Shown one piece after another: positions 4,339 through 6,582 of a DNA stretch of 6,582 nt; positions within the stretch are counted from its first letter, which is position 1, and each line of letters begins with the position of its first letter. The notes below the pieces were generated by a model. It was not told the origin of the DNA, made no database searches, and saw nothing but the letters and a program-made list of their open reading frames with translations. A program made the translations under genes and the position numbers. The stretch covers positions 1 through 6,582 of the forward strand of contig CAIOOC010000547.1 in NCBI GenBank assembly GCA_903859795.1, read 5' to 3'. Source of the stretch: an uncultured Bacteroidia bacterium. GTDB lineage: Bacteria > Bacteroidota > Bacteroidia > Bacteroidales > Prolixibacteraceae.

Positions 4339-6582
4339 CTATCTCCTGCAAATCTGTTTGTAAGAACAATATTTACAGTTCTCCTCGTTCTCAGTCTGTT
4401 GGAATGGGATATCCATATTGAATATTTCTTCAAGTAGTTGTCTGAAACTGTGTTCAAACTGATCGGAAAACGATACAAACTCAACCGGTTTATTCCCAAT
4501 CTCCTTTGATCGGAGTAAGGGTTCAAAATCAGCCTCAAAGATTCCCCTCAGAGAGTATACCCCCGGGTAGATTTCAAGCATCTCCGGACTATTTTTATGA
4601 AGAATATAGGAGTATATAAGTGTTTGAAATGCAGCCTTATTTCTTGTTTTATTTGTACTATCGAACAGAGATGATAATACAGGATAGCTAAGGTCGGTCT
4701 TACCTGTTTTATAATCAAAAACATAAGTGCTTTCCCCGATTACATCGATACGGTCAATTGTACCTCCTATCGTAACAGTTTGTGTTGAATTATTGATTTT
4801 TATTGTAGTCTGCACCACTTTTTCGAGTCCTGAAATTACAAACGGAGCCCGCTTTTGGTCAACAGTCAACAATTGATTAACATATTTCATAACTACTTCA
4901 AATATTAGCCAGTTCCTCCCGGCAAGAGTGATCTTATCTGCTGATTGGTAACCCTTAAAATAGACGTTATAAAAAGATGCTTTAACAATTTCAGCTATGA
5001 ATTCCTGATTCTTGAGCATAATGTCAATATCCTCAGATTTCACTGTTTTACCAATGAATGGCTTGTAAATTCTTTCCATTGCATCATGAAACAGAAGTCC
5101 AAAAATCTTTGCATCAACCTCTTCGGAGATCTCATCCGGCTCAAAGATTGCAGCAGAATATCTGAAATAGAATTGTAAAGGACAAGCTAGGTATTTATCT
5201 ATGGCACTTGGCGATAATGATTTTTTACCACTCAAATAGTTATTCAGACGCCCCATGACCTGAGGATCCTTATTTATATTGATAGGCTGTACCGCGATGT
5301 GTTCCAGATTAAACACCATATTGGTTTCCATTATATGAAATGGCGATTCCAGTTGCAACTGATAGAGATACCGGCTTTTTTCACCGGTAAATAAACCATT
5401 TGCTCCTGAATCATAGACATATGTTACATTTTCTGCCCTTTGCAGAAGCCTGTAAAAATAGTAAGCATACATGGCATTCTGCTCCTCAATCGTTGGTAAT
5501 CCAAAAACCCTGCGAAGATTATATGGGATAAATGATCCTGATGAAGAGATTTTAGGCATGATCCCATCATTCATCGAAAGGACAATAAGATTTTTAAAAT
5601 CGAGTGTCCTGGTCTCAAGTATTCCCATAATCTGCAATCCCTCAAGAGGCTCACCTTCAAATGGAATCGATAATCCACTCAAATACTGTAGTAAAAACCG
5701 AAAAAATGCCTCCTTAGAAACGAAATTGTTTGACTCAAAAACTTTCGCTCCATCATTTACAAGGATATCCCGGAGCTTGTTGATTGCCAGATACGATTGG
5801 TAAAGATATTCGCAATAAATCGCAGAATGCTCATCCTTCATTGTTCCATCTGAAGTATCATTATCAAACCCTGTCTGACTATTTCCTCTGAGTTGCCAGT
5901 GATTAAAAATCATCTTAATGATTCGAAGAAAATAATCAGAATGACCGATTATGTCGATTGAAGTGCAAAACAGTTTTTCAAAGAATCCATTTTTAGCAAG
6001 CTCTTTTTCCGGAATATAAATTATATTTTCAGTTAAAATCCTGTCAATAAGATTCTTCCCTGTTAATGGGTCAAAATCGATCACCAGCTGGTGATTTAAA
6101 ATCCTCATCACGTCTTTGTTATAAAATATAACGCCATCTCCGTCGCGTCTGCTATTTTTCTGAAGGGAAATCAACTGGGTAACAAGACTAAAAACAGGTG
6201 TCATTCTCAGAGGATAACCCATGGTGACATTTACCTTACTGCTATTATCGGGTAAGGCGTTGATCATTGGCAGTAACAGCTCTTCATCGCAAAGAACCAC
6301 AGCCGTTTCATCAAAATTAACTTCTCCGTTAAACTGCTCAAGAACCTCATTGGCTGCCACCTGAGCCTGACCAACCTGAGAAGCAATGTTCACGATCTTT
6401 ATTGATTTTGGCGTTTTGGTTAGCGACTCACAATCCGGAATATATCCCGTATGTGGATATCTGGCCATGTTTTTGCGTAAAAAATATCCTGCTTCCTGCG
6501 TCTGATCGCTGAAATAATAGTTGTCAAAATCCCAAAAAAATTGTGCTTTCCCATTTTTCTGAAGATAATCAAAAAGCTCTTC
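4339..6582 (-). CDS. addB: AddB-type PD-(D/E)XK nuclease with inactivated helicase (partial)
   Basis: 747 C-terminal residues are visible. The frame stays open to the right edge, so the true start is outside; an internal Met at 6468 (residue 39) is not the start, because the 38 codons before it read as coding (QFFWDFDNYYF). AddB is the nuclease partner of AddA in the end-resecting enzyme of double-strand break repair. The middle has a helicase-derived stretch, GLQIMGILETRTLDF and then LSMNDGIMPK (about 315-343), as in AddB. The C-terminal nuclease domain shows His499 (LLFHDAME), Asp610 (GTIDRID), the catalytic DYK at 623-625 (VFDYKTGK) and Q653-x3-Y. Cys467 (YLACPLQFYF) plus C736-x2-C739-x5-C745 at the extreme C-terminus match AddB's four-cysteine Fe-S staple. 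The N-terminal helicase motifs and the AddA partner are not visible. Related CRISPR Cas4-like or RecB-type nucleases share the cysteines, but length and order fit AddB best. Confidence 0.85.
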   Translation of the reverse strand, partial: EELFDYLQKNGKAQFFWDFDNYYFSDQTQEAGYFLRKNMARYPHTGYIPDCESLTKTPKSIKIVNIASQVGQAQVAANEVLEQFNGEVNFDETAVVLCDEELLLPMINALPDNSSKVNVTMGYPLRMTPVFSLVTQLISLQKNSRRDGDGVIFYNKDVMRILNHQLVIDFDPLTGKNLIDRILTENIIYIPEKELAKNGFFEKLFCTSIDIIGHSDYFLRIIKMIFNHWQLRGNSQTGFDNDTSDGTMKDEHSAIYCEYLYQSYLAINKLRDILVNDGAKVFESNNFVSKEAFFRFLLQYLSGLSIPFEGEPLEGLQIMGILETRTLDFKNLIVLSMNDGIMPKISSSGSFIPYNLRRVFGLPTIEEQNAMYAYYFYRLLQRAENVTYVYDSGANGLFTGEKSRYLYQLQLESPFHIMETNMVFNLEHIAVQPININKDPQVMGRLNNYLSGKKSLSPSAIDKYLACPLQFYFRYSAAIFEPDEISEEVDAKIFGLLFHDAMERIYKPFIGKTVKSEDIDIMLKNQEFIAEIVKASFYNVYFKGYQSADKITLAGRNWLIFEVVMKYVNQLLTVDQKRAPFVISGLEKVVQTTIKINNSTQTVTIGGTIDRIDVIGESTYVFDYKTGKTDLSYPVLSSLFDSTNKTRNKAAFQTLIYSYILHKNSPEMLEIYPGVYSLRGIFEADFEPLLRSKEIGNKPVEFVSFSDQFEHSFRQLLEEIFNMDIPFQQTENEENCKYCSYKQICRR

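Noticed and set aside
4323..4538. Minus-strand open frame of 71 codons
   Set aside because: It overlaps the well-supported C-terminal end of the AddB-like gene in another frame.
5471..5803. Plus-strand open frame of 110 codons
   Set aside because: It is antisense to the AddB-like gene and shows no recognisable motif.
6466..6468. ATG as the start of the AddB-like gene
   Set aside because: The frame continues open to the window edge with protein-like sequence (FFWDFDNYYF), so this Met is internal.

Overview
The window looks like a chromosomal housekeeping segment from a member of the Bacteroidota, probably Bacteroidales-like. Four things point that way. The TrmD and CTP synthase sequences have Bacteroidota-type wording. 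A large multi-repeat DUF349 protein is present. Shine-Dalgarno sequences are absent before the starts. Finally, a promoter of the TTG-N19-TAnnTTTG type lies just upstream of trmD. The taxonomic placement is an inference from motifs, not from a database search.

Layout from left to right. Bases 1-309 (minus) hold the first 103 codons of pyrG (CTP synthase), which runs off the left edge. Bases 310-480 are non-coding and hold two tandem hairpins and a 10-bp inverted repeat. Bases 481-2727 (minus) encode a 748-residue protein with five DUF349 repeats behind a long acidic, probably disordered N-terminus. Bases 2728-2906 are non-coding, with a possible promoter for the DUF349 gene and a clear terminator hairpin for the next gene. 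Bases 2907-3332 (minus) encode a small heat-shock protein (Hsp20/alpha-crystallin family). Bases 3333-3569 are a divergent intergenic region containing the trmD promoter. Bases 3570-4250 (plus) encode TrmD, the tRNA m1G37 methyltransferase. After a short convergent gap with no strong terminator, bases 4339-6582 (minus) encode an AddB-type PD-(D/E)XK nuclease with an inactivated-helicase region and a four-cysteine iron-sulfur signature. Its N-terminus lies beyond the right edge.

The genes do not form one pathway. They cover nucleotide synthesis (pyrG), protein folding stress (hsp20), translation fidelity (trmD), DNA double-strand break repair (AddB-like) and one protein of unknown role (DUF349). 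Each minus-strand gene appears to have its own terminator or its own gap, so I see no multi-gene operon. I found no mobile element, CRISPR array, RNA gene or defence island, and nothing that supports a new multi-gene system. The points most worth a second look are the five-repeat DUF349 protein, the 20-bp terminator stem whose G-U pairs show which strand is transcribed, and unusual residues in two conserved TrmD loops.
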